A DNA stretch of 50,970 bases, taken from assembly GCA_022790975.1 (NCBI GenBank), contig JAAVYF010000054.1, positions 1-50,970 on the forward strand, given 5' to 3'. A program made the position numbers and the translations under genes. The notes beneath the pieces were generated by a model. That model was given only the letters and a program-made list of their open reading frames with translations, had not been told where the DNA came from and did no database searches. The first letter of the stretch is position 1, and every line of letters begins with the position of its first letter. Of the stretch, positions 9,536-18,597 are shown one piece after another. The stretch comes from Clostridia bacterium (lineage in GTDB: Bacteria > Bacillota > Clostridia > TANB77 > CAG-508).

Positions 9536-12500
9536 ATGATAATAGATTATAATGAATTAAAAATGGTATATAGCACAGAAATAAAAGATGGAATTTTTGT
9601 TATTCCAGATGGAATAACAAGTATAGGTGATAATGCATTTTTGGGCTGTAGAAATTTAATAAAAATAGAAATTCCAGAAGGAGTAAAGAATATAGGTGAT
9701 AATGCATTTTTTGGATGTAGTAGTTTAACAGAAATAAATATTCCCGAAGGGGTAACAAGTATAGGAAAAATGGCATTTTCTGGATGTAGTAGTTTAATAG
9801 AAATAAAGATTCCAGAAGGAGTAACAGATATAGGAGAAGAGGCATTTTCTAGATGTAGTAGTTTAACAAAAATAAATATCCCTGAAAAAGTAACAAATAT
9901 AGGCGATAATGCATTTTTTGGATGTAGTAGTTTAACAGAAATAAATATTCCCGAAGGGGTAACAAGTATAGGAAAAATGGCATTTTCTGGATGTAGTAGT
10001 TTAATAGAAATAAAGATTCCAAAAGGAGTAACAGATATAGGAGAAGAGGCATTTTCTAGATGTAGTAGTTTAACAAAAATAAATATCCCCAAAGAAGTAA
10101 CAAATATAGACGAAAAGGCATTTTTGGAATGTGATAGTTTAGTAGAAATAAATATACCAGAAGGAGTAACAAGTATAGGCAAAATGGCATTTTATGGGTG
10201 TAGTAGTTTAATAAAAATAAATATACCACAAGAAGTAACTAAGATAGATGAATATGTATTTTGTCAATGTAGTAGTTTAACTAAGATAGATATTCCAAAA
10301 GGATTAATAAATATAGAAAATGGAGCATTTTCTGATTGTAGTAGTTTAACAGAAGTAAAGATTCCAGAAGGAGTAACTTATATAGGAGAAGATGCATTTT
10401 CTGATTGTAGTAGTTTAACAGAAATAAAAATTCCAGAAGGAGTAACATATATAAGAAAAGATACATTTAATGGATGTAGTAGTTTAACAAAAATAAATAT
10501 CCCCGAAGAAGTAACAAATATAGGCGAAGGGGCATTTTGGGGATGTGGTAGTTTAGCAGAAATAAATATGCCAGAAGGAGTAACAAGTATAGGTCAAAGA
10601 GCCTTTTGTGAATGTGGTAGTTTAACAGAAATAAATATACCAGAAGGAGTAGAGAATATAGGTTATGATGCATTTTCTAAATGCAGTCGTTTAACTAAAA
10701 TTAATATTTCAGAAAAAGTTTTGGATAATAATTTAGAATCATTAAGAGGAGTTATACCATTAGAAGATGTATTTAGAGATTATTATGATAGAATAGAAAA
10801 AATAAAAAGTAAATCGTATTTTCATAGTTTACAAAACAATAATGGAAATGATTATAATGAAAATGATATGAATATATTATATTACAGAATGTTACATTCA
10901 ATAGGAATAGAAGAAATAGAAAGAATAATTGAAATTCCAAATTTAACACCAGAAGAAATAAAAGAATATGCCTTAGAAAAAGATGAAGCATTTAATGTAT
11001 TGTATGATACAAAATATCAAATTTCTGGGGACTTTAAAATAGCTCTAGAAGCTTTAAAAAAACTTGAAATAGTACAGGGAAAAAAGCAATTAGATGAAAA
11101 AAATAAATTAGAAATGAGGCTATTTAAAAGCTTAAATCAAAAGCTAGAAGAAGGCTATGAAGGCAGTTTTACAGATTTAATATCTGTATGTATAAAAGAA
11201 CAAAATATAGAAGTAAAAGAAGATTGGTTAGAAGATGTAAAAGAGTTTGAAAGAAGCGTAAATAAAACTCAAATAAATAATATACTCAAAAAAATGGAAG
11301 GAAAAATAGGAAAAACTTTAGGAGAACCAACTGAAAGTTATCCAGAAGCAATTGTACCATTACAAATAAGACCAATAGAAGCAATGGTAGAAGATGTAAT
11401 TAGAAATTTATATAGAGATAATGGAAAAATAGATTTAGAAATATTAAAGAAAAATTTAGAAGAAAAGATAGGAAATGCACATGCACCTTATGTTGTACAA
11501 CATAAAGCTCAAATAGTAGAACAAGTTACAGAGCTTCTAAAAAGAGATGGAATTTTTAATGAGGAAACTGAATATCCACTAGTAAAAGCACTAGGTAAAA
11601 CCAAAGAAAGTATAGGAGATAAATGGAAATATAAATTAAATCAAACATTAAAAGAAATGGGATATTCATTTAGTAGTTTGCCAAATGAATTTTCAAAAGA
11701 AGAAATGGACAAGTTTTCAAAACTTCTTGGAGAATGGCAGATAGAAATGACACCTATTTCAGTACTAAAAGAAGGAGCAGATAGAGAAGCAGCTTATAAA
11801 TTATTATCAGAAAAAAATTTGCCAAAAATAGTAACATATAAACAATTACATGATATGTTCTTTTCAGTACATGGACCATATTCAGAAGAGTTTAAGAAAT
11901 ATTTTAAAGAACATAGAGAAGAATTCTTAGAAGAACCAGAATATTATGGACAATTTGGAAGAATACATAATAATTTTGAAAATTTAATACAAAATTCAGA
12001 ATTGAAAAATATATATAAAAGAGGTGAATTATCAGTAGGTCAAATAGTAGCTTATTTTAAAGCACTTAATTTTGAAAATCAAAGACTAGGAGAAGAAGAA
12101 TTAGCAAGATTATCAAGTAGTGTAGGAACAATTACAACAGAAAGAGAATATGAGGGAGTACAGAAAATATTTGATATAACAAAGAGAAGAGAAAGAACAT
12201 CAATTCCACCAATAAAGATAGAAACGTCTAGATTTAGAGGAAGAATGTTAGAGCCAGATGATGTGCTAAACTTATTTGCAGGAGATATTACAACATGTTG
12301 TCAGAGATTTAATGATGTAGGTGAAGGCTCAGTGTTGTTGGGCTCTATAGAAGAAAATGCAGGAATTTTTGTAGTAGAAGAATTAGATGAAAATGGAAAT
12401 AAAGTAAACATAATAGGACAATCATTAACAATTAGACAAAAGGGAAAGAGCGGAGGATATGATAGATTAACATTTGACAATATAGAAATAACAGATAGTG

Positions 12501-13684
12501 TAAAAGAAAGGTTAACAAAAGATGAAGAACGAGAAATTTTAGAAATATATAAACAAGCAGGAAGAGAAGCAATAAAGAAAGATAAAAAGTTTTTGGAAGG
12601 TATGGTAAAAAGAGGAGAGATTACACAAGAACAATATGATGGCTTAGTATTAAAAGAAGTAATAGCAGGAACAGGATATAATGATTTAGATGGATTAGAA
12701 AGTCAGCCAAAAGCTCAAATAGTAGTACCAGATGAAGCAAATAATAAATATCGTTCAATAAGAGGAGAAATAGGAAATCCATGGATTGATTCAGCTGGAG
12801 GAAGGGCTCCAACAGGTTCTGATGGAATACCAGTTATTTTAGCCCAAATGCCAGAAGAAGAATTAGAAGAAATAGAAAAAAGAAAAATAAATAATAAGTG
12901 GAAAATAGTAACAAAACCAAAAGAAGTACCACTTTGGTATGGAAAAATGGGCAAAGTAAAAACTTTGCAAAATGCCCAAATAAGCGAAGATATAGTAGAA
13001 AAGATAAAGAAAGTAGAAAGAATAGCATTTAGAAAAGAACAACAATTATTAAATAATAGATATGTAGAAACAGCAGAGGAGATACAGGATACATATGGAT
13101 TAAATAATATGCAAGTAAAACTTGGAAGTAATGAAGATTGGTACATGATATATGGAGAAGATGAAGAAGAAGTGAAAATAGCAGATTTGGCAATGGTAGG
13201 AGGAATTAATGCAGAGAAAAATGAAACATTACCAAATTCCAATATAAAGCTTGCTATAGCAGAATCGTCAACAGAAATATATAAATTATTATTAGAAGCA
13301 TCAGAAAAAGATAAACAAATATTTTGTAATGCAACAGAAGATACATCATTAGTAAATATAAAGAAAATGTTAAAAAAAGGATTAATAGAAGTAAAAGATG
13401 AAAGTGGAAGAAAACTAGAATATAGTAAAAGTGGTTTAATATATAGTGAAACAAAAAAAGAAATGAAAGGAAGAAATTTTTCATATGATAGTGAAATAAA
13501 AATGTTTGACTTAGAAATTATACCAAATGAAGAAAGGTTAAGAGAGGCATTAGAAAAATTAGAGAAGTTTCTAGAACAGCTCCAAGGAAAGCAAAAAATG
13601 GAAGGAAGAAAAAAAGAAGAAGGATTAGATGAGCTTAGAGATGGAGTAAGAAAGGAGTGGCAAGAAAAAAATGATGAAAAATAA
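9536..13684 (+). CDS. Large BspA-type leucine-rich-repeat protein
   Basis: A 1382-residue protein. Residues 23-390 are 16 repeats of 23 residues of the BspA/LRR_5 type (IPEGVTSIGxxAFxxCSSLTEI). There is no signal peptide or membrane segment, unlike most surface BspA proteins, so it is probably cytoplasmic. Residues about 400-850 are helical and charged, with IEIPNLTPEEIKEYALEKDEA. A conserved-looking globular segment (about 890-1010) contains MLEPDDVLNLFAGDITTCCQ followed by RF and G-rich turns; I do not recognise it. The C-terminus is a Lys/Glu coiled coil. GGAGAA precedes the ATG. The downstream gene overlaps it by 14 bp, so the two are cotranscribed. It contains no in-frame CGG. Confidence 0.8.
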   Translation: MIIDYNELKMVYSTEIKDGIFVIPDGITSIGDNAFLGCRNLIKIEIPEGVKNIGDNAFFGCSSLTEINIPEGVTSIGKMAFSGCSSLIEIKIPEGVTDIGEEAFSRCSSLTKINIPEKVTNIGDNAFFGCSSLTEINIPEGVTSIGKMAFSGCSSLIEIKIPKGVTDIGEEAFSRCSSLTKINIPKEVTNIDEKAFLECDSLVEINIPEGVTSIGKMAFYGCSSLIKINIPQEVTKIDEYVFCQCSSLTKIDIPKGLINIENGAFSDCSSLTEVKIPEGVTYIGEDAFSDCSSLTEIKIPEGVTYIRKDTFNGCSSLTKINIPEEVTNIGEGAFWGCGSLAEINMPEGVTSIGQRAFCECGSLTEINIPEGVENIGYDAFSKCSRLTKINISEKVLDNNLESLRGVIPLEDVFRDYYDRIEKIKSKSYFHSLQNNNGNDYNENDMNILYYRMLHSIGIEEIERIIEIPNLTPEEIKEYALEKDEAFNVLYDTKYQISGDFKIALEALKKLEIVQGKKQLDEKNKLEMRLFKSLNQKLEEGYEGSFTDLISVCIKEQNIEVKEDWLEDVKEFERSVNKTQINNILKKMEGKIGKTLGEPTESYPEAIVPLQIRPIEAMVEDVIRNLYRDNGKIDLEILKKNLEEKIGNAHAPYVVQHKAQIVEQVTELLKRDGIFNEETEYPLVKALGKTKESIGDKWKYKLNQTLKEMGYSFSSLPNEFSKEEMDKFSKLLGEWQIEMTPISVLKEGADREAAYKLLSEKNLPKIVTYKQLHDMFFSVHGPYSEEFKKYFKEHREEFLEEPEYYGQFGRIHNNFENLIQNSELKNIYKRGELSVGQIVAYFKALNFENQRLGEEELARLSSSVGTITTEREYEGVQKIFDITKRRERTSIPPIKIETSRFRGRMLEPDDVLNLFAGDITTCCQRFNDVGEGSVLLGSIEENAGIFVVEELDENGNKVNIIGQSLTIRQKGKSGGYDRLTFDNIEITDSVKERLTKDEEREILEIYKQAGREAIKKDKKFLEGMVKRGEITQEQYDGLVLKEVIAGTGYNDLDGLESQPKAQIVVPDEANNKYRSIRGEIGNPWIDSAGGRAPTGSDGIPVILAQMPEEELEEIEKRKINNKWKIVTKPKEVPLWYGKMGKVKTLQNAQISEDIVEKIKKVERIAFRKEQQLLNNRYVETAEEIQDTYGLNNMQVKLGSNEDWYMIYGEDEEEVKIADLAMVGGINAEKNETLPNSNIKLAIAESSTEIYKLLLEASEKDKQIFCNATEDTSLVNIKKMLKKGLIEVKDESGRKLEYSKSGLIYSETKKEMKGRNFSYDSEIKMFDLEIIPNEERLREALEKLEKFLEQLQGKQKMEGRKKEEGLDELRDGVRKEWQEKNDEK
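9602..10705 (+). repeat. Sixteen 69-bp LRR-coding repeats with a 207-bp duplication
   Basis: Each unit codes for 23 residues. Units 2-4 (from about 9695) and 5-7 (from about 9902) are nearly identical over 207 bp, differing in only a few bases, so this is a recent three-unit duplication. Such arrays can gain or lose units by recombination. Confidence 0.85.
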
Positions 13685-14666
13685 TATAGAAAAGCTAAAA
13701 ATAGCAACAAATAGTTATAGACTAAAAAATGATAATCAAATAACTAAAAAAATATTAGAATATATAGAAGAAAGAATAAAAGCTAATCAAAAAGAAATAG
13801 AAGATTTAATAAAAATAAAAAAAGAAAAAGTGACTTATGAGCAGATAGAAAATGTATTTAAAGACGAAAACGAAAAAGATATAAAATATAAGAATTATAA
13901 ACAAATGATTATTAATGAAGATAAATTTATATTTGCAACTCTTTTAATGCCAATTGGAACAATTGCAGTAGAAGCTTATGATACAATAGAAGTTATTAGA
14001 TACTTTGTAGATGCAATAAAAACAAGAAATGGAATTGCTATTTCAGATGTAGAATATGATGAGCAAAGTGTGAAATTTTTGGTTTTAGAAATAATAAAAG
14101 AAGCTTTAAAAAAATTTGATATAGATGAAAATTTAATTATGATAATGCCATACGAAGAGTGTTTTTATTCATATTTTGACAAAGTAATTTATACATATAA
14201 TAAACAAGGTAAAAAATTAAGGCAAAATGGTTATGAAATGAAAAAAACAATTGATAAAAAATATCTTTATATAGAAAATATAGAATTAGAAGAAATAGCA
14301 TTGAGTGATAATGAAAAAGAAGAAAAAGAAATTTTATATGGTGAAATTCAAGATGTAATAGAAGAAATTAGTAAATTCCCCAGTTTATCAGCTAGTATAT
14401 ATACAAAAGATGCTGAAAAAGCATATTATTTTATAAATTTAGCAAATAGTGAAAATATTTTTGTAAATACAAGTTTAGAAAATACCAGAGAAGTAGAAAA
14501 TTCTCAATGTGAACTATATACATATAGAAATATAATACTTCCAATACCTAAAGAAGAAAAAATTAGTGAAGAAAAAACAGAAAATGTAGAAGAAATGTCT
14601 TTACAAATAGTAAATAAAAGTATATTTGAGAAAATAAAAAATTATTTAAAAAATTTTTTTAAATAA
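13671..14666 (+). CDS. Hypothetical protein translationally coupled to the LRR gene
   Basis: A 331-residue, highly charged protein not recognised as any family. The N-terminal 60 residues (YRLKNDNQITKKILEYIEER...) form a likely coiled coil. A mixed alpha/beta middle (FIFATLLMPIGTIAVEAYDT, YEECFYSYFDKVIYTYNKQG) follows, then a short basic C-terminal helix IFEKIKNYLKNFFK that could touch the membrane. Its start overlaps the end of the LRR gene, and AAAGGAGTGG lies upstream of the ATG inside that gene. The overlap suggests that the two products work together; nothing visible shows how. Confidence 0.6.
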   Translation: MMKNNIEKLKIATNSYRLKNDNQITKKILEYIEERIKANQKEIEDLIKIKKEKVTYEQIENVFKDENEKDIKYKNYKQMIINEDKFIFATLLMPIGTIAVEAYDTIEVIRYFVDAIKTRNGIAISDVEYDEQSVKFLVLEIIKEALKKFDIDENLIMIMPYEECFYSYFDKVIYTYNKQGKKLRQNGYEMKKTIDKKYLYIENIELEEIALSDNEKEEKEILYGEIQDVIEEISKFPSLSASIYTKDAEKAYYFINLANSENIFVNTSLENTREVENSQCELYTYRNIILPIPKEEKISEEKTENVEEMSLQIVNKSIFEKIKNYLKNFFK

Positions 14667-14685
14667 AGTTATTATGGGATTTTTA

Positions 14686-14714
14686 TTGGCATTTGGATAA
14701 AATATTGATATAAT
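14686..14714 (+). promoter_or_regulatory. Promoter of polA
   Basis: -35 TTGGCA (14686-14691) and -10 TATAAT (14709-14714) with a 17-bp spacer, 49 bp before the polA start. Confidence 0.7.
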
Positions 14715-14763
14715 GTGTTTGTATTAAAAAGAAAATTAGACAATTTTGCAAAGGAGAAGAAGA

Positions 14764-17470
14764 TTGGAAAAATTAGTTGTAATAGATGGTAATAGTATTT
14801 TAAATAGGGCATTTTATGGAATTATGGGAAGTAAAATGTTAATGACATCAGAGCGGAACATATACAAATGCAGTATATGGTTTTTTGGCAATTATGTTTA
14901 AAATGTTAGAAGATGTTCATCCAGAATATTTAGCAATTGCATTTGATGTTAAATCAACTACCAAAAGACATGAATTATATAAAGAATATAAAGGAACAAG
15001 GCATGAAATGCCAGACGAGTTAAAAGCTCAAATGCCACTAATAAAAGATGTTTTAAGAGCTATGAATATTAAATTATTTGAAATGGCTGGGTATGAAGCA
15101 GATGACATTTTAGGAACATTAGCTAGTTTTGGAGAAGCTCAAGGTTTGGAAGTAATTTTACTTACAGGAGATAGAGATTCTTTTCAACTTGCAACAGATA
15201 AAGTAACAATAATGATTCCACATACAAAACAAGGAAAGACAGAAACAGATTTATTTGATAGAAAAAAAGTAATAGAAGTTTATGGTGTTGAACCAAAGCA
15301 AATGATAGAAGTTAAAGGACTTATGGGAGATTCATCAGATAATATTCCAGGTGTGGCTGGAATTGGAGAAAAAACAGCACTTTCATTAATTCAAAAATAT
15401 GGAGATATAGACAATATTTATAAGCAAATAGATGAAAATAACCCAGAAATAAAAGGTAAAACTAAGGAAAAATTAGTTTTAGGAAAAGATTTAGCATATT
15501 TATCTAGAACTCTTGGAACTATTGATGTAGATTCTCCTATTGAAAAAAATATAGATGATTTAAAGAAAAGAGATTGGAATAAACAAGAAGTATTAAAATT
15601 ATTTAAAGAGCTAAAGTTTAATAGATTTATTCAAAGGTTTGAATTAGATAAAGAAAATGATAATAAAGAAGAAAATATATCAAAAGTAGAAACTAAAGAT
15701 CTATTTGAAATAGAAAAAGTTGAATCTTTAGAGGTTTTAAAAGAAATTTTAGAAAAAATAAAATCAGATAAAATATTGTATTATTATATAGTAAAACAAG
15801 ATTCTAAAGAAATTAATCCAATTTCAAAAGAAATAGTGAGTGTAAAAATTGCTTTAGATAATAAAATTTATAGTATTAATTTTAAAGAATATAAAGAGAT
15901 TTTAAAAGAAATTTTTGAAGATGATAAAATTTTAAAATGTGGATATGAACAAAAAATAGATTATATTTTAATAAAACAAGAAGGAATAATTCCGAAGAAT
16001 TTTATGTTTGATGTGAAGATTGCTGCTTATCTTTTAAATTCAAATTCAAATCAATATAAAATAAAAGATTTAGCATCTGAATATTTAAAATTAGATTTAG
16101 ATGAATTTATAAATTCTAAAGAACAAGTATCTCAAACTTCTTTGTTTGATGTTCCAGAAAAAGAAAACGAAAATATAGAAAATGAATTATATTGTTATTG
16201 TATATCAAAGTTAAAAGATAAACTTACAGAAGATTTAGAAAAGATAGGTTCATTAAAATTATTTAATGAAATTGAAATGCCTCTTGTAGAAATTTTAGCT
16301 GAAATGCAATTTGTTGGTATGTATGCAGATGATAGAGAAATTTATAAATTTGGTCAGACTTTAAAAGGACATTTAGAGGAATTAAGAATAGATATTTTTA
16401 ATTTAGCTGAAGAAGAATTTAATATAAATTCAACACAACAATTGGGAAAAATTTTATTTGAAAAATTAAATCTTCCTGTCTATAAAAAAACAAAAAGTGG
16501 TTATTCAACAGATGTTGAGGTTTTAGAAAAATTGAAAGATGAGCATCCGATTATTGAGAAAATATTAAATTATAGACAAATTATGAAATTAAATTCAACA
16601 TATGTAGAAGGACTACTTGGGCATATAAATGAAAAAACAGGAAGAATTCACACATATTTTCATCAAACAGTTGCTGCAACTGGAAGATTAAGTTCAACAG
16701 AACCAAACCTTCAAAATATTCCAACTAGAACAGATTTAGGAAAAAAGGTTAGGAAAGTATTTAAGCCATCTTCAGGAAATATTTTTATTGATGCAGATTA
16801 TTCTCAAATTGAGCTTCGTGTTTTAGCTCATATGTCTCAAGATAAAATAATGGTAGAGGCATTTAATGAAAATCAAGATATTCATACAATTTGTGCATCT
16901 AAAATATTTAATGTTCCAGTTGAAAATGTTTCAAAACAATTAAGAAGTAGAGCAAAAGCAGTAAATTTTGGAATTGTTTATGGAATTAGTGAATTTGGGT
17001 TAGCAGAACAAACTGGTATAAATAGAAAAGAAGCAAAAGATTTTATGGAACAATATTTAGATACGTATTCTGGTATAAAAAAATATATGGATGATATTGT
17101 TGTAGAAGCAAAGGAAAAGGGATATATTGATACTATGTTTGGTAGAAGAAGATATATACCAGAATTAAAGTCTAATAATTATATGGTTAGAAAGTTTGGA
17201 GAAAGAGCTGCTATGAATACTCCTATACAAGGAACAGCAGCAGATATTATAAAAATAGCTATGATAAATGTTTACAGAAAATTAAAACAAGAAGGCTTGA
17301 AATCAAAAATGATACTTCAAGTTCATGATGAACTTTTAATAGAATCACCTGTAGAGGAAAAAGAGAAAGTAAAAGAGATTTTAATTTCTGAAATGGAGAA
17401 TGTTTGCAAACTTTCTATACCATTAAAAGTAGAAGCACAGGAAGGTAAAAACTGGCTTGCTGCTAAATAA
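14764..17470 (+). CDS. polA: DNA polymerase I (one CGG +1 site)
   Basis: A 901-residue repair and Okazaki-fragment polymerase. The N-terminal 5'-3' exonuclease starts KLVVIDGNSILNRAFYG and carries EADDILGTLA, TGDRDSFQL and the helix-hairpin VAGIGEKTA. The middle domain lacks the usual DEDD residues, so proofreading is probably absent. The polymerase has motif A DADYSQIELRVLAHMS, motif B RSRAKAVNFGIVYGIS and motif C LQVHDELLIE. The start is the TTG at 14764 after AAGGAGAAG, because an ATG start at 14885 would remove the first 40 residues, which carry active-site aspartate. C14854 must be skipped to join residues 1-30 to the rest. Confidence 0.94.
14854..14857 (+). other. CGG +1 site 4 (polA G31)
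   Basis: GAG-c-GGA-ACA. Skipping C14854 restores MTSEGTYTNAVYGFL, matching the PolA exonuclease start. Confidence 0.85.
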
Positions 17471-17477
17471 TTTGGTA

Positions 17478-17506
17478 TTGATGATATCTATAATTTATGA
17501 TATAAT
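17478..17506 (+). promoter_or_regulatory. Promoter of the adenylate kinase-like gene
   Basis: -35 TTGATG (17478-17483) and -10 TATAAT (17501-17506), 17-bp spacer. With the terminator at 18237 it makes this gene a self-contained unit between polA and leuS. Confidence 0.65.
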
Positions 17507-17543
17507 AAAACGGAAAATAACTCTTGAAAGGTGGTAGTATCAG

Positions 17544-18197
17544 TTGAGAAAGATAATTCTTTTAATAGGAAAACCATGTGCAGGAAAAAGCGCACGGTTA
17601 AGTGAATTTATTGATGGAAGGCATGATTATGATGTTTTGTGTGTTAGCGATTTGCTAAAAAAAGCACGGGAAAATGGTGAGTTGAGAGAAAGCGAAGTTA
17701 GAATGATGGATTCTGGTAAGCTTGTTCCCAATTATGTCATAATAAATACTGTGTTAAGAGCGCTTCGCAAAACAGATAATAATGTAATTATTGATGGCTT
17801 TCCGAGAACAGTGGAGCAGGCAGAGGATATTTTAGAAAGTGGAATAAAGTTAAATAAGGTAATCCATCTGTATATTGATGATGAGGTTGCGTTTTTGAGA
17901 GCTAGGGATAGAATTGTTTGTGAGAAATGCGGACGAACATATCTTCCTAAGAAATTAAAATATATGGCTCCAAATAAATATGTTATTCCAATTAAAGATG
18001 GAATCTGCAATTACTGTCAATCTAAGCTTGTACGTCGAGCCGATGACGAAGAATCTATTTTGGAGAAACGGCTTGAAACATATGATAAAGAAACAATTCC
18101 TGCTATAGAAAAACTCCAAAGAAATGGAGTTCCAGTTATTACAGTTATGGAAAGCAGATATGCAGGAGAAAAGTTTAAACAAGCGATAGAAAGCTAA
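17544..18197 (+). CDS. Adenylate kinase-like nucleoside monophosphate kinase, foreign-looking
   Basis: A 217-residue P-loop kinase of the adenylate kinase family, which moves phosphate between NTP and NMP. The P-loop is GKPCAGKSA rather than GxPGAGKGT. VIIDGFPRTVEQAE and the lid zinc site (CEKCGRTY ... CNYC) are present, as is the KRLETYDKETIPAIE region. The divergent P-loop and the usual place of adk in the ribosomal protein operon suggest a paralogue. The start is a TTG after GAAAGGTGG. It uses CGG three times as Arg in frame (17595, 17667, 18069), plus CGA and CGC, unlike its neighbours. At 17595 a +1 shift would give an immediate stop, so here CGG must be read as Arg or the gene is silent. 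I infer recent transfer. Confidence 0.8.
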   Translation: MRKIILLIGKPCAGKSARLSEFIDGRHDYDVLCVSDLLKKARENGELRESEVRMMDSGKLVPNYVIINTVLRALRKTDNNVIIDGFPRTVEQAEDILESGIKLNKVIHLYIDDEVAFLRARDRIVCEKCGRTYLPKKLKYMAPNKYVIPIKDGICNYCQSKLVRRADDEESILEKRLETYDKETIPAIEKLQRNGVPVITVMESRYAGEKFKQAIES

Positions 18198-18236
18198 TCT
18201 TCAAGCCCTAAAGTAAATGCTTTTATCCAAAAAACA

Positions 18237-18297
18237 AAGGTTTACAGTATGCAATGAATTGTAAAGATTTATTTTGCATACTTGTAGGCCTTTTTAT
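18237..18297 (+). terminator. Terminator of the adenylate kinase-like gene
   Basis: A long imperfect stem (AAGGTTTACAGTATGCAA against TTGCATACTTGTAGGCCTT) followed by five T. Confidence 0.8.
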
Positions 18298-18597
18298 TAT
18301 TTAAAATATTAATTAAAAATATCAAATATTAAAATTTTAGTTAACATAGAAACTTTAATTTAAAAATTAAAGGAACAAAATTAATATAAAAACATATAAA
18401 AATGAAATATAAAAAATAAAGGGTGAATTGTAAAAGTAAAACATAGTTTATAAAACAAAAGTAGAATGTAAGATTAATATAAAAAATAAAGAGTAAAAAC
18501 TTGAAAAATTTGGTTGAAAATTTGTTCTTGCTGTTATATAATATTTAGCATTAGATTAATATTGATAAAGTTATATTATAATTGGGAGGAAATGCAA
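18298..18597. other. leuS leader region without a T-box
   Basis: About 300 bp of AT-rich DNA. I see the promoter at 18514-18542 and no other signal. The AGGGTGGNACCGCG core of a T-box riboswitch, common upstream of leuS in Firmicutes, is absent. Confidence 0.6.
18514..18542 (+). promoter_or_regulatory. Promoter of leuS
   Basis: -35 TTGAAA (18514-18519) and -10 TATAAT (18537-18542), 17-bp spacer. The leader before the ATG is only about 50 nt, too short for a T-box. Confidence 0.75.

Noticed and set aside
9547..10182. Long reverse-strand open frames across the LRR array
   Set aside because: They mirror the 69-bp repeat, have no ribosome site and code for repetitive low-complexity sequence. 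The same holds for the reverse frame at 12715-13710.
9602..10705. CRISPR-like array from regular 69-bp repeats
   Set aside because: The repeats are contiguous coding LRR units without spacers.
18298..18597. T-box riboswitch before leuS
   Set aside because: No T-box core sequence is present and the promoter lies only about 50 bp before the start codon.
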